Assembly: GCF_002994745.2 (NCBI RefSeq)
Contig: NC_037094.1
Span: 16,454,001 to 16,518,000, forward strand
Origin: Rosa chinensis
Lineage: Eukaryota > Streptophyta > Magnoliopsida > Rosales > Rosaceae
Direction: 5' to 3'
DNA: 64,000 nucleotides
Shown here piece after piece: positions 1-11,487 of this stretch. Under the pieces are notes generated by a model. It saw only the letters and a list, made by a program, of their open reading frames with translations, did not search any database and had not been told where the DNA came from. Within the stretch, counting starts at the first letter, position 1, and each line of letters begins with the position of its first letter. The translations under genes were made by a program, and so were the position numbers.

Positions 1-1911
1 TCATGTAAATATAATTTTTGCTAATTATGTATCTGCATATGGGGTTATAGTACATGGTTAAGCTTTTACCTTTGTTTTAGACATATATGGTCACTTAAAT
101 ATGTGTTATAGGTATAATATTTAAGTGAGTCATACATGTTTTTGTTATGTAGTATATGATACATTTGTTATGTAGTATATGATACACATCATATGAAAAA
201 TTTCTAGTGATATATGAATAAAAAACTTAACTCTGTTTATGAGGTGAAAATAATTATACCTCTATATGAGGTTAAAAATTCTAGTTGTATATTGTTTTTT
301 AAAGTTCATTTTGTATTCTATAGTTATATATACCTTGTATTTAGGTTGATTAAATATTCTTCACTTTCTATCGTTTGGTTAGGTTTATACTACACATACC
401 ATATTTTCTCTTTGCGAGGTGAAGATATATACCTTTATATGAGGTAAAATATTCATGCTTGCATACTTTTTGGTTAAATTGATTTCAAGTTCTTTAATTA
501 TACCTCTTTTTATTTTATTTTTTCAAATGAAGGCATAGCCAATATATTGATCTGAAGCCAAAATGACTATTACATACCCCTCCGCTGTCATTAGCTAGAC
601 AGGGAAGAGGTTATAGGGTACCACGGTGGTACATAAGAGCGAGCCTATAAGCTACAGTAGTGAATAGGTTAATTAAAACTATACTCATTAGTGCTCGTAA
701 GAAACTAACAAGCATAGGTCCCTAAAAATATAGGGAGTTATTTGGGGAAAAAAAAAAGTAGCTAAAACTAAACTAGAGGCCTAAGGCCCACAAGACAACC
801 AACTAAGGCCCAAGTTCATTCCAATTAACACAGTGCTGCAACTCGTCGCACACCGTTCAACCACCGCCACCACAACCTGCCGCATAGCCTCTGCCTTCTA
901 GAGGACAAAGCAACGACCTGGAAAAGCAGCCAGACCCAAATCCCTCCATCCGCATTGTTGTCAACCTCCTCGATGAAGCCCATTCCCCACCGGCTGGACC
1001 CTTCTAGTCCGCTCGCCCCAGTTGGTGGTCACAACCCTCCACAACGATGTATTAACCATAACAAAACTAGCGCTCATCGTTCAACCATTGTGCCAAGCCA
1101 TCCCGAGAAACAAAGCCTTAAAAAGCCACACGTCCGGCAGCAGCACACACTAATAGCGTTACAAGAGCGACACTGATGCCGGTCACTGTCGAACGAGCAC
1201 TGTTTGGATGCCAGAAGTTGGCTAGGGCTCAAAGAAGACGTAGGCTGTGAGAGTTTAATTATACCTCGTGGTTAGGTTGATTTGATGTTTTAAGTTTTGT
1301 ATTGTTCAGTTATGTTCATTTTATATTGATTTATAATTTTGAGAATGATTATGTATAATTAATAATGCACGAATTCAAATTTTAAAATTTTAAAAAATTT
1401 GAAAAACTAAAAACATTAATAACAAAAAAAAATTACAATATTAGGTGATTTAAATTTGTTTCCTTTCTTGACGTGAAAGGGAAAATTGGATAGAACAAAT
1501 AGTCAATAGACCGCAATTAACAAAAAAAATTATCGGATTTTCAATAGTCTACGAAATTAGACCTTGATTAAAATTCCACAAAAAAATACAAGACGAAGCT
1601 GAAAAATTAAAGACAACATTGAGAATCGAACACAGAGTGATATAGCATATGGTCTGCACGAAAGAAGCCATAACCAATTGTGCTGCATCTATAACATTGT
1701 TAATTTTATAGACTCCCTTTTATTAATTATTCCATTAATAACATAGGCTTTTTAGGGCTCTTAGATGGAATGGGCCTGAGGCACCAACCTTTTGGGCCTT
1801 ACCTCAGGTGGCCTGACTGTAGTTGAGTGAAAAACAATGAGAAAATTAGAAAAAAAAAACCCAAAAAATGAAGCTCCTATTAAGAAAAACTCATTCCTAT
1901 ATTTTCTTTTA
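1..1911. other. AT-rich intergenic sequence, no gene seen
   Basis: No supportable gene. A GC-richer patch at about 840-1200 contains a short open frame (955-1176) rich in His, Pro and Ser that I do not recognise; it is probably old gene or transposon debris. The rest is AT-rich with direct short repeats such as 'tatgtagtatatgatac' at 150-185. The same stretch recurs at 47120-49030. Confidence 0.6.
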
Positions 1912-2619
1912 GGGTCCTTGACCCAAAGCACTAAAATAGACCAAAATCATCCCACTAACCCGAGCAACAAATTTTTATTCCCGCTAACACAATGTAGGAG
2001 AAAAAGACACTTTTAGGTTTAACTAAATTATCAAATTACACACATACCACTAATAATCTCTCTCTCTCTAGATCTCTCTCCCCATTCCGTCTCTGGCCGA
2101 CGGAAACTCTCTCTATTTCTCTCTATCCCTCTCACTCTCTCTCTCTCTCTCCACTTTCTCTGGTTGTAGATCTGAGGCGCCGGCGAAGAGTGCCGATGAC
2201 GCTGCCTGCGATGAGGTCATAGAAATCGTCTCTCTCTCCTCCCAGCTTTCGTCTGCGACCAATTCTCCATCGTTGGCCAGGTTCGATGGCCTGAAGACGA
2301 AAGGTCCAGCCTTCTTCCCTGCACTCATCCCTCTGTCGGCCTCTTTCCCTATAGTTTTCCAGTACCGACGTCGTCCGTCGTCATCTTCTGCATCGCCGGC
2401 GTCATGTTCTGCGATTGTTCTTTCTCTCTCTCACTCTCTTTCAGTTGCTGATTCCTTTCGTTTTGAAATCTAAGGCTGTGATTGAACGATTTTGTGGGTG
2501 CAGATCAATCAAAACAAATTATGATGGGAAAAAATTTTGAAACTGGGGAAAACAACGAAGAAGAAAGGGATTCGATGGTCTGCAACCGGGAAAGAAGGGG
2601 GAAGAAGAAGACTGGGTGC

Positions 2620-3893
2620 CCAAATCAATTTTTTTTTTTAAGTAATGGGACAAAACGAAAGAAAAAAAAAGTTTTAAATGTCTACTGGGAGGGGCAATAG
2701 AGGTTTTGAATTGATGTAATCTCCTTTTTTTTTTTTTTTCTGTAATCAAAGTTTTATTTGTCTAAATTTAGGGAGATTACTTCTCGTTCTAGCGACTGAA
2801 AGTCCTATTGGGGGGCAATACATGGCTGATAGTCGTCTATTGGGGGGCAATAAACGTCTATTAGGGGGACTATCGGGGCAATAGATGTCTATTGGGGTGC
2901 AATATGGGGCAATATAGATGTCTATTGGGGGCAAAAAAAACCTTTCCGGTGAGATTTTTAGCAAATTCCGGTGGGCAGCGGCCGGAGACCAGAATCCGGC
3001 GAAAGTTGGCCGGATTCTGGCGGCCTGTGACAGGACTCCGGCGAAGTCTCCTATGGTTTCTCTCTCTTCCATTTTCTCTCTCTCTCTCTCTCTCTAAGTA
3101 ACACAGGGGTGAGGGTAAAATGGTATTTAAAAAAAATATAAAACAAAAAAAAAAATCTTAATGGGGTATGGGGTATTAGGGAAGACCTCCTTAGAGTGTT
3201 TTGGGTAAGAGGGAATTAAAAAAACTTAATGGGGTAAGTGGGAAAAAAATCTCTAAAAATGGGGTAAATGGACAAAAACCCTAAATTTAAATCCCTAATA
3301 CCCCATTAAGATTTTTTTTTTTTTTAATTTTTTAATTTTTTTAATACTATTTTACCCTCACCCCTGTGAAGCTTAGAGAGAGAGAGAGATAAACCATAGG
3401 AGACTTCACCGGAGCCTGGTCACCGGCCGCTTGAATCAGGCCAACTTTCGCCTGATTCCTGTCATCGGTCGGTGGATTCCGGTCACCCGCCGCCGCCGCC
3501 ACCGGAATTTGCTGAAAATCTCACCGGAAAGTTTTTTTTGGCCCCCAATAGACGTTTATTGCCCCGATAGTCTATTGCCCCCCAATAGAAGACTATCAGC
3601 CATGCATTGCCTCCCAATAGACTCTTATTGTCCCCAATAGACGTCTATTGCCCCAATAGTCTATTGTCCCCCAATAGACGTCTATTACCCCCAATAGAAT
3701 TTTCGGTCGCCGGAATGGGAATTAATCTTCCTAAAATTAGATAAATAAAACTTTGGTTAAAGAAAAAAAAAAGATTATATAAATTCAAAACGTCTATTGC
3801 CCTCCAATAGATGTCTATTGACACCCAATAGACATTCAAAATATTTTTTTTGTTTTCTGTCCCATTACTTAAAAAAAAAAAATTGATGTGCAG
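2620..3893. repeat. Large inverted repeat (fold-back), arms about 0.63 kb
   Basis: The left arm runs from 'aagtaatgggacaaaa' near 2640 through the 'attggggggcaata' repeats and the 'caggggtgagggtaaaat' block at about 3103. The right arm is its reverse complement, ending 'gtcccattactt' near 3870. The centre is near 3200-3290. A transcript through it would form a long hairpin. The arms are diverged by perhaps 15-20 percent by eye, so the repeat is not a recent artefact. Confidence 0.75.
3540..3840. repeat. Array of palindromic 'CAATAGACGTCTATTG' units
   Basis: The 16-bp perfect palindrome CAATAGACGTCTATTG and shortened forms (CCCCAATAG..., ...CTATTGCCCC) recur about ten times. They are spaced by C-rich linkers 'ccccc'. 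The mirror arm at 2800-2935 carries the G-rich complement 'attggggggcaata'. Each unit is itself self-complementary and contains GACGTC. A second run sits at 3790-3835. Confidence 0.75.
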
Positions 3894-3896
3894 ATA

Positions 3897-4109
3897 TTAA
3901 CAACATGTGGCTCTGAGCCACAAGCAATCATTTACCAAAACACCTCCATGCAAAGCCATCATTCTCCAGTTGACAACATTTAACTCAATCTTCCACTCCC
4001 TTATCTTTTCAAATAAACTAATAGCATTCTCAAATCTAACAATCTGAGAATAACTCAGTAACCATAGCATTCCATGAAACCACATCCTTATCTTCATCCT
4101 ATCAAACAA
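3897..4109 (-). pseudogene. PPR-protein fragment captured in MULE
   Basis: An open minus frame of 70 codons contains 'LFEKIREWKIELNVVNW' and an upstream 'MFDRMKIRMWFHGMLWLLS', which resembles two successive helices of a plant pentatricopeptide repeat protein (typical pattern FDRM-K-D-V-SWNAM, then LFEKM-E-I--NVVTW). Plant PPR proteins usually exceed 400 residues, so this is under two repeats, with degraded consensus positions (SWN changed to FHG). It sits just outside the fold-back core. Non-functional fragment; family assignment from motif spacing only. Confidence 0.6.
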
Positions 4110-4176
4110 AAATTGGATCGATCATGACCATTATCTCACAAGTTCGGATCCACAACCCAGCACAGCCCACGAATTA

Positions 4177-4402
4177 ATGGTGAGAATAATCTACGACCAC
4201 CTTATCTCCGGCTCCGTCAGAGGCATCATCCATCCCAAGCTCACCGGCCGACTCATCTTCATGGACTCCCTCCTCGAGTAGTAGCGTCGGGCCATCACCA
4301 TGAAGAGCTCCTCCATCAACCACCGCGACCACTCCGTCACCTTCATCGACTCACCGGGCCACATAGACTTCTACCGCGAAGTCTCCACTGCCGACTCGGA
4401 CT
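4177..4402 (+). pseudogene. EFL1/EF-2-like GTPase N-terminal fragment captured in MULE
   Basis: Translation from ATG 4177 gives 'HPKLTGRLIFMDSL', then two adjacent TAG stops, then 'RRAITMKSSSI' and 'SVTFIDSPGHIDFYREVST'. This is the order seen at the N-terminus of elongation-factor-2-like GTPases of the EFL1/Ria1 type, which release eIF6 from 60S subunits: the switch I region (RRAITMKSSSI), then the G3 motif DSPGH. The P-loop (G1) expected upstream is absent and the frame runs into a GA microsatellite after the G3 motif. Broken captured fragment. Confidence 0.65.
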
Positions 4403-5200
4403 GCAGCACTCAGACGAGAGAGAGAGCGGTGAGCGAAACAGGCTCCGGTCTACATATCGGAGGGAAAAAAGAAAGAGAGAGAAAGAGAGAGAGTTTTGGT
4501 TTCATAGAGAGAGAAGGGGAGAGTCTGGAGAGAGACACACAGAGGAGAGAGAGAGAGAGATCGAAGGGAAGAGAGAGATAGAGAGTACCAGTAGCTGTAG
4601 TTATTTAATTAGGAAGTGGGCAGAATAGTCATTTCAATTTAAATTGGGTTAGTGGGAATAAAAATCTGTTGTTGGGGTAAGTGGGATAACTTTGGCTCAT
4701 TTTGGGGCTTTTAGTCAAGGACCCTTTTCACATAATTAAACATTCTTTATAGGTTTTAAGTCTATAATTAAGTTTTTTCACATTTTTTTAGTTTGACTAT
4801 TTTTAAGACTATTTTTTTAGTTTGAATAAGGAAAATATTCCTCAAATATAGCTCTCTTTTTTTTGAATTTAAATATGGCATTAGTTATAAACACAAATTA
4901 GAATCTAATACCATCAATTTATTTTTCCTTATTTAAAAATGATTAATTGCCTTAATTATTGTACATCTCTTCCTTTCTGATTTGATCTATATATTTGTCA
5001 TTTTTAGTAGATATATTTGTGTAGATATTCCTATTATTAGATATATCAACGTGATTAATCTCCTTAATTATAGTATATAACTAATGCCATATTTTAGGAG
5101 ATGGTTTGTGTAGATATTCCTTATTTAAAAAGATTAATTGCCTTAATTATTGTATATCTCTTCCTTAGTAGATATGTTTGTGTAGATATTCCTATTAGAT

Positions 5201-6209
5201 AGGGGATTTATTTGTTTAAAAAACAAAGTACTGCTAAATACGTTCTATCTTTGTCTCTCTCTCTCTCGGAAACCCTAAAGGCCGGTTTTTGTTCTGGAAA
5301 ATCATCCTCGTCCGGCGGCGCCTGGGCTCACTGGCTGGCCTTTGGCCTCACCGTCGTCACGAGGTTGGCTGCTTGACGGGTATTGGATGGGCTATTGCTA
5401 ATAGGATGGCGTCTAATGAGGGGTTTGCTCAAGGCTTGTGGATGGTCCGGCTGGGATGGAGTCAGAGGTGGTGGTCGTGCTAGCGGATCCGGCGATCGAA
5501 TCCTGATGTCGGCATCACTGATCTGTCTATTTGGCGGTGGCTTGGGGTTGGTTTGTTCTCTGCGGCGACGTGGCTTTTAGCGACGAGGCTCGTGCGGTTT
5601 TGGGTTGTGGACGGTATGCTTATGGAGGCCCGGATCGAGCGATATAGGTCGTGGTGGCTTGTCCCATGCGGTATTGGGTCGCAGGAGGTGGATCGTGGGG
5701 CACGGATTGGAATGGTGCTGGTCGTGGCAGAGTATGGAGGACAGAGCTTGGCTGGCTGGTATGTGCGACGGGGATGGAGTTTGGCTGGCAGGTGGTCTGG
5801 ACCGGACCAGGCTTGGGCCTTGGGTGGACCTTAATTTGCTGATGGACATCCTATTTGGGCTTTGAGTTTATGGGCTGGGGTTTGACCCTGGTCCAGTAGC
5901 TTCTCAATTGGGCTAGGGTTTAGGCCCTTGGTCTAACTCTATGTTTTTAGTTTTGTCTAAATTCAATAAATTTCCTTGTATTAGGAACCTAGATCTCTAG
6001 TGCATCCGGCGTAGTACCAAAGGAGGATCTCTGCTATCTCTACGATCTGAAATGTACAATGAGTGGGTCTATTTCTACATACCATTGTGGGTACTACCAC
6101 TACCTTCTTGTCTGTCTATGTCCTTAAATAACAGCAGAAGGGTATGTAACAGCCTATTCTGGTTTGTGATGAATATACTAATTCGCCCCGTGGGCATGAT
6201 TCAAAAAAG
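5201..6209 (+). mobile_element. Retroposon-like insertion, 16-bp TSD, copy 1
   Basis: The 16-bp word 'gatattcctattagat' occurs at 5185-5200 and again at 6210-6225. The inserted 1009 bp ends in a short A-run ('caaaaaag'). Long variable TSDs with an A-rich 3' end are typical of LINE-machinery insertion. The interior is GC-rich (CCGGCGGCG, many TGG/GGT), carries only overlapping short frames without recognisable domains, and begins with an AT-rich leader and a CT tract. No reverse transcriptase is present. Could be a 5'-end or internally deleted LINE, or a mobilised transcript. Confidence 0.6.
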
Positions 6210-6225
6210 GATATTCCTATTAGAT

Positions 6226-7348
6226 TTCGTAGATTTCTCAACGTGATTAAACGCCCTTTTGTGGAGATATACCTATTTTTAGATAGGACCTAAACTCTAG
6301 GTGGGAGTATTCTTTAGCCATCAAGAACTTGTAGAATCTATTGAGAAACAATAAGAAGAAAAAGAAACATGCAATCAAGAACTTGTAGAGTCCATTATAC
6401 CTATTCAATAGCATAAACCCTGAAAAATCACAAAACAAATACCTCTTCATCAGGAAGACACACAACTATTGAATAGGTAGCAAACACAGTGCTCACCAAC
6501 AGTGCCAATCGGATTAAACGGATATGCAGTTGAATAAAGGCAACCCACCAACCTCTGATTGTGCGATCCATTTATATCACAATCACAACATGCATGAAAT
6601 CAAAAACATAATCGCATGATTGTGGAGATATTGATACCGGCTTTAAATGTAGAGATTAGTCTTTTGAATGTGGAGATTACATAACCTCAAACCCAGATGA
6701 GAGTTTTCAATTGTTGGAATCAAGGGTTGAGTAATTCCGGGCAATGTCTATGGGCAGCTGTTTCATGACTTCCATCCGCAGCAAGACTGGATTTAAATAT
6801 TAATCCTATTTAATAGGTGAATGGGGAATTTGATTGTGGCAGCTTTAGTAATTCTTGACAACATTGGGTTTTAATATTTATCCTATGTAATAAGTTTTTT
6901 TATTTTGAATAAACCTAATTAATTGGTTTGGGTGTATATTAAAACACTCTTATGGATGAGTTTATTCTAAAAGGGGTGTGTGAATTTGGGTATAGGATCA
7001 AATTCCCCAAAGTCCAAAGTGGCCTTGTGCCTACCGCCTACCGCCGCCTCTCATATGTTGTGTTGCATGTATTCCCTAGTTTGAAAGTCAGGTTACTGGT
7101 GGCAGTTCAACGAGACTCTGGTAGGAGAATTGCCTTCTCTTCTGCCTAAAATTTATTTGTACAAAAAAAATCATAATTCGAAATCATTATGATTAACTCA
7201 GGTGTTATACTTCAGAAATGCTCGGCTGCCATACTTCTTTTCTTCTTACATAGTATTGGTAATTTGTAACAGGATTTTAACACAATCATCTTGTCCTCAA
7301 GTCTCAATATAAAAATCTTAGTGCGTACTTTTATTAATCATAATATAT
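6226..7348. other. Intergenic AT-rich sequence, no gene seen
   Basis: No recognisable gene or RNA. Short frames lack family signatures and typical codon structure. A second copy occurs at 53340-54464. This stretch separates two independent retroposon insertions. Confidence 0.6.
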
Positions 7349-7366
7349 ATACAACACCATAGGGTA

Positions 7367-8411
7367 ATTCTCTCCGGACTCCACGATATCCGGAAGAAAA
7401 CCTAGGGTTGGAAAACATAGTTTTGTTGCTGTGGCTTGTCCGGCGGCGTTCCCACGTCGATGGCTGCTTCTGGCTGTGTCGGTGTGTGGTGGACGTTGCC
7501 GGACAGGTGGTGGACTTATTAGTTTCTTCTGAGATGAGAGAGTTTCGGCGACTGCAGCATCGAACGACGATGTTTTCTTTCTCAGGCTTTTGGCTGGGTC
7601 ACTACAGGGATGGAGGATCCTGGCTATGGATCTGATGGGTGTGAGCGGCTGGGATGGTTTCACTCCGAGGTGGAAGGGATAGGAAGGTGGAGAGTCAAAG
7701 GGCGGTGGTGGTCAGCAGATCCAGTCCTATGGTGGCGGTGCAGATTAATCCCTCTTTCATTGTTTTCAGTGTTCTTCTTTGTCAATGGTCCAGTTTTGGT
7801 CCTAGATCTGGTCGAGACCATGTAGATAGTGGAGGTGGAAGGCCACACGGCGGGCTTGGGTGGCTACAATGGGGTGAGATTGTGCGGCTGGGATTAAGGC
7901 GGTGGTTTGTTGGTGGTTGGGGTCTGATGTCGAGGAAATTGGAAGCGTGTTGCGGTGGTCGAACTCTCTTTTCTATTAGGTTTTTAGTTTGTGATTTTTG
8001 GTTAGGTTTTTTAGGTTTTGGTTTTTGTTTAGGTATAATAAGTCCCTCCTCAATTGAGCGAGGGTTAGGTTGTTTTGGTTTCATGGGTGTGTCATGGTCT
8101 GGTCTTTTGTCTGTGCTTTTTGGTTATCAACGTGATGGTGAATCACCCTTACACGTGGTCTGGCTGTTTTGGATCGCGGTGTCCGAACGGGTGAAAACAG
8201 TTCATCATAATGTTGGTGGCTGGGTTGTATCGATACATGTTTGGTGGTTACTCATTGTGGCTCGCGGATATGAGCGTAAAATTTGGTTAGGGGTTAGGTC
8301 TTTTTGGCTCATGAAAGTCACTCATGTTGACGGTCCCGTAACTATGGATCTAATGCTATGTAATCTGTTTGGTTATTAATGGAATTTTCATCTTCTCAAA
8401 AAAAAAAAAAA
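7367..8411 (+). mobile_element. LINE-type retroposon with poly-A tail and 18-bp TSD, copy 1
   Basis: The 18-bp TSD 'atacaacaccatagggta' lies at 7349-7366 and 8412-8429. The 1045-bp insert ends 'catcttctc' plus about 14 A residues, a 3' end style common in plant L1-type LINEs. A 241-codon frame (7654-8379) has no RT, endonuclease or zinc-knuckle motif, and the second copy at 54726-55496 uses a different upstream frame because of a small indel, which argues against coding constraint. Probably an internally deleted or non-autonomous LINE derivative. The start at 7367 is defined by the TSD. Confidence 0.8.
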
Positions 8412-8536
8412 ATACAACACCATAGGGTATTATTTGTGCTTATTAAACATATTCTAAAAATCGAACAACCAGAAGGATTTAGATTCGAAATCTTATAAAA
8501 CACAAAATAATCTAGTTCATCGAGGTCACAATGACC

Positions 8537-10276
8537 TCAATCAAAGGTTGAGTCTTCAGTCCGGTCAAAGAAGAGGCCTGAAATTCCAGTTTCGGCTATC
8601 AAAGCTAGCTTCACAGGACCAAGTGCAGCTTCTTCAACTGTGAGAATCCCAGTATTATTGTTGAGATCTGTTTTGGTATAACCTGGACTAACTGCGTTAA
8701 TAGCAATGTGGGGATACTTCTTTGCCACGACTCTTGTATAAGCATTAAGAGCTGCTTTCGATACAATGTAGGCAGATATATCTAAAGGCCATCCTTTGGA
8801 TTCTATCGAATCATGCTTCACATCCTCTAGAAATTCCTCAACTAGCTTGTCCACTTTCTCCTCGGTGAGGTTATCCGCATCTCCTAGCTCCTTCTTTGCT
8901 TTCTCATTTGAAATAAGCTAAAATCCAAAGGGTAATGCATTTATTAGACTGCCAATTATTTTGGTAATACTGTGTATCTTGCTTAATATATGTCATGTTA
9001 TGCCATTAGACTGACAACCTAAACTATATATTGAAGAAATTGATGTGGTCTATCGTCTTGACTTACAATTTGACGGTATATACTGGGTCATTCTAGGGAG
9101 GAGTCATTTTTTTTATTCATTTTAACAAGATTGTTTATCAACGTGTGGTGGGGTCAAATTGTAAGTCAAGACCATAGACCACATCAATGTCATATATATA
9201 CACACACATACAAACATATATATATATATATATATATATGTTTGTGTGTGTGTTTTTTTATAAATATATGTACATGCATGATAATATGAAATACAAATCT
9301 TTTTCTCTATAAGTATTAAGGTAATTAAGGTTTCAGTTTTGTACTCTTAGCTGTCCCAGTGTGGAAGAGACATTGACTATCTTTGGAGCTTCTGATTTTT
9401 GAAGTAGTGGAACAAGTGCTTCTGTGAGTTGCTTGATTCCATAATAGTTTGTTTTCAAACAATCCGCCGCTGTCTCGTAAGTTTGCACTGTATTTTGTTT
9501 AACCTGCACATCCCATCATTCATTAACACTTGATATAACAAATAGAACATATAAGACAGATTTTATAACAAAAAGGTGAAGCCTTCACAATATGGGATGA
9601 AATCCTAAATTCATGAAACTGAAACCTTAATGATAGTCATGTAGGATGCACAGGTTAAACAAAATAAAGTGCAAACTTACGAGACTTCTCTCTCGAAACC
9701 TCAATTTTTATCGACTTACATTGTCAGGCCCAGCTATGTCGTCTGCGAGGAATACAGATCCAAGGACTCCTGCATTGTTAACCTTCAATTGAATCATTGA
9801 TATTGAGAAGAGAAAAAAGTGTGTTAGAAGAGGTTACTCAAGTGAAAAAGAAATAGATCATGTCAAAATATTCGAATGATGGTGCCAGAGGAACAAATAC
9901 CAATATGTCAAGCTTTCTGAATTGCGTTTTGAGAAAGTTTGCCAAAGAAGCAATGCTAGTTGGGGCAGTTACATCTAGCTGATGGAAGACCACATCGGAG
10001 AAACCAGAAGCCTTTAGGCTTTCAGCTGCTTCTGTTCCTCTCTTCGCATCTCTTGCTGTTAATACCACCCCAACTCCTTTAGAAGCTAATTGCTTACTAA
10101 TCTCAAGTCCAATCCCTTTGTTGGCTCCAGTAACAACTGCAATCCTAATATCACCGGAAAAAGTACAAATGACAAAAGAAACAGAAGTAAGAAGCTATAT
10201 ATTATAGAATGGTAATTATAGAGAAAGAGAGAGAGATGTACTTCTTTGACCCAAAATTGATGGTAGTTTCCGCCAT
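8537..10276 (-). CDS. SDR-A: carbonyl reductase / neomenthol dehydrogenase-like SDR, intact
   Basis: NADPH-dependent classical short-chain reductase; cytosolic, with no targeting peptide seen. Five exons on the minus strand: 10242-10276, 9901-10144, 9720-9782, 9345-9503, 8537-8917, all with GT-AG introns and preserved phase, giving 293 residues (family usually about 290-315). Seen motifs: cofactor loop TGANKGIG (17-24), NNAG (95-98), NVSS with the catalytic Ser region (158-161), and catalytic Tyr217-Lys221 in SAYIVSK. The long segment before the Tyr is typical of the salutaridine reductase / menthone reductase-like plant group, whose substrates vary (monoterpene ketones, alkaloids, aldehydes), so the substrate is not predictable. 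A MITE occupies intron 4. The start at 10276 is the first ATG 80 bp below a TATA box and matches B and C. Confidence 0.9.
9039..9188. mobile_element. 150-bp MITE in SDR-A intron 4
   Basis: Perfectly placed inverted ends of 36 bp ('attgatgtggtctat...' at 9039 and its reverse complement ending at 9188) with a single mismatch, enclosing an AT-rich core. No coding capacity. It lies between exons 4 and 5 of SDR-A, followed by a TA microsatellite. The TSD is ambiguous because the ends read 'at' on both sides. Confidence 0.75.
9645..9685 (+). repeat. Inverted copy of the SDR-A intron 3/exon 4 junction inside intron 3
   Basis: The 41 bases are the reverse complement (38 of 41 match by eye) of 9472-9512, which spans the intron 3 acceptor and the first 32 bases of exon 4. 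In pre-mRNA the two would pair across about 130 nt and bury the acceptor site. Present in both duplication copies. Confidence 0.7.
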
Positions 10277-10356
10277 TTTTATATCTAGAAGATGGTTTAC
10301 AAGGACCAATACAACTATGTATGTTTACAAGGACCACACAGTGTCGTTAATTAGAG

Positions 10357-10366
10357 CTATTTATAG
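10357..10366 (-). promoter_or_regulatory. TATA box of SDR-A
   Basis: On the minus strand the sequence reads CTATAAATAG, about 80 bp upstream of the SDR-A ATG (10276). A weaker repeat of the same motif (CTATAAGTAG) lies about 17 bp further upstream. Confidence 0.6.
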
Positions 10367-10744
10367 TTTTAGAGCTACTTATAGTTTTAGAGCAACCTTA
10401 CGTCTGAGTACGTATTGGTCACGTATGCAATGACGTCCTTCAAAGTCATCATCATTATCAACTGGGATCAATAAATGACGCAAGTGCTGATCACAAACTG
10501 TTGGCTCATGTTCATGTAAATTGACATTTAATTTTTATGTAAATCAGAGGAAAATTTGTATGCATTATATCACTTCTTTTTCAAATCACATGTAAATTGA
10601 CATGAAAATTTGTATACATTTCTATGTGAATTGACAGGAAAATTTGTATGCATCATCTCTTCTTTTTCAAATCATTTATCATTTGCGAAGTGTACAGACT
10701 ATGATACACGAATTTGCATGGTTCCAATCATATGCACACACATT

Positions 10745-11487
10745 TGGAAAAGGGTGTTATAAAAAGGAAAAATGTCAATTTACTCAAATTTTAGCTACTT
10801 TAACTCCATTTACCTCAACATCTTTCAAGATTACCCACTTACCCAATAAATTACATATTTTTTGCCCTAATATTCAATTAAGTTTTTTTTTAATGATTGT
10901 TTTTGGGACAATTTTGCCCTCTCCCTTTGTCACATAGAGAGAGAGTGTGTAAGAGAGAAAACTCGTCGGAGACTTACAGGAATCCGGTCACTAGACCTCG
11001 AAATCTCGTCACTAGTCACCGGTAGCTAGAAGTCTTTAAAGAGCTCGTCGGAGACTTTTATTGCCCCTAATAAATTTTTTTTGCCTCCCAATAAAAAGTC
11101 TTTTTTGAAGGTCAATAAAAAATTTTATTGAGAGGCAATAAAAGTTTATTGAGGGGAAGGGAACTAATTTCCTTAAAATTAGATAAATAAAACTTTGATT
11201 GAGGAAGAATATGAGGATATTGCATCAATTCACAATCTCTTATTAATCTTTTATTTGGGGGGGGGGGGGGGGGGGGGGTGGGGGAGTTTATCGAGTTTTA
11301 TAATAAAAGTTATGTATACAAACTCCATGTACTACCACTTTTGTTTTATAATCACTACACACAAAACATGAAAGGTTCACTTACGTATTTAGTTTTACAA
11401 GGTCCTCGGAGATCTTATAAAAGTTTTAGGAGATTTATTGACTCTCAATGCAAGTTTGTTGACCCTCAATAAATGTTGTTATTTCCT
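10745..11487. repeat. Degenerate fold-back-like segment upstream of SDR-A
   Basis: Contains many 'caataaaa'/'ttttattg' words in both orientations, a GA tract and 'gtcaccggtagc' motifs like those in the fold-back at 2620-3893, and a 20-plus bp poly-G tract near 11258-11281. The same segment is present at 24411-25160 and about 57871-58614, so it predates duplication of the blocks. No gene. Confidence 0.55.

Larger units (their letters stand above)
1912..4724. mobile_element. Mutator-like TIR element with captured gene fragments, copy 1
   Basis: The ends are inverted repeats of about 80 bp. The left end starts 'gggtccttgac' at 1912 and the right end finishes 'gtcaaggaccc' at 4724; both continue into matching 'tttttattccc' motifs with scattered mismatches. 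No transposase is present, so it is non-autonomous. Inside are a long fold-back core (2620-3893), a PPR-like fragment (3897-4109, minus) and an EFL1-type GTPase fragment (4177-4402, plus), flanked by CT/GA-rich tracts. Long inverted ends plus captured host exons fit a Pack-MULE. No clean 9-bp TSD was found, so the superfamily is inferred. Confidence 0.65.

Noticed and set aside
7654..8379. 241-codon open frame (256 codons at 54726-55496)
   Set aside because: Lies wholly inside a poly-A-tailed insertion, has no domain, and changes frame between two nearly identical copies; judged non-coding.
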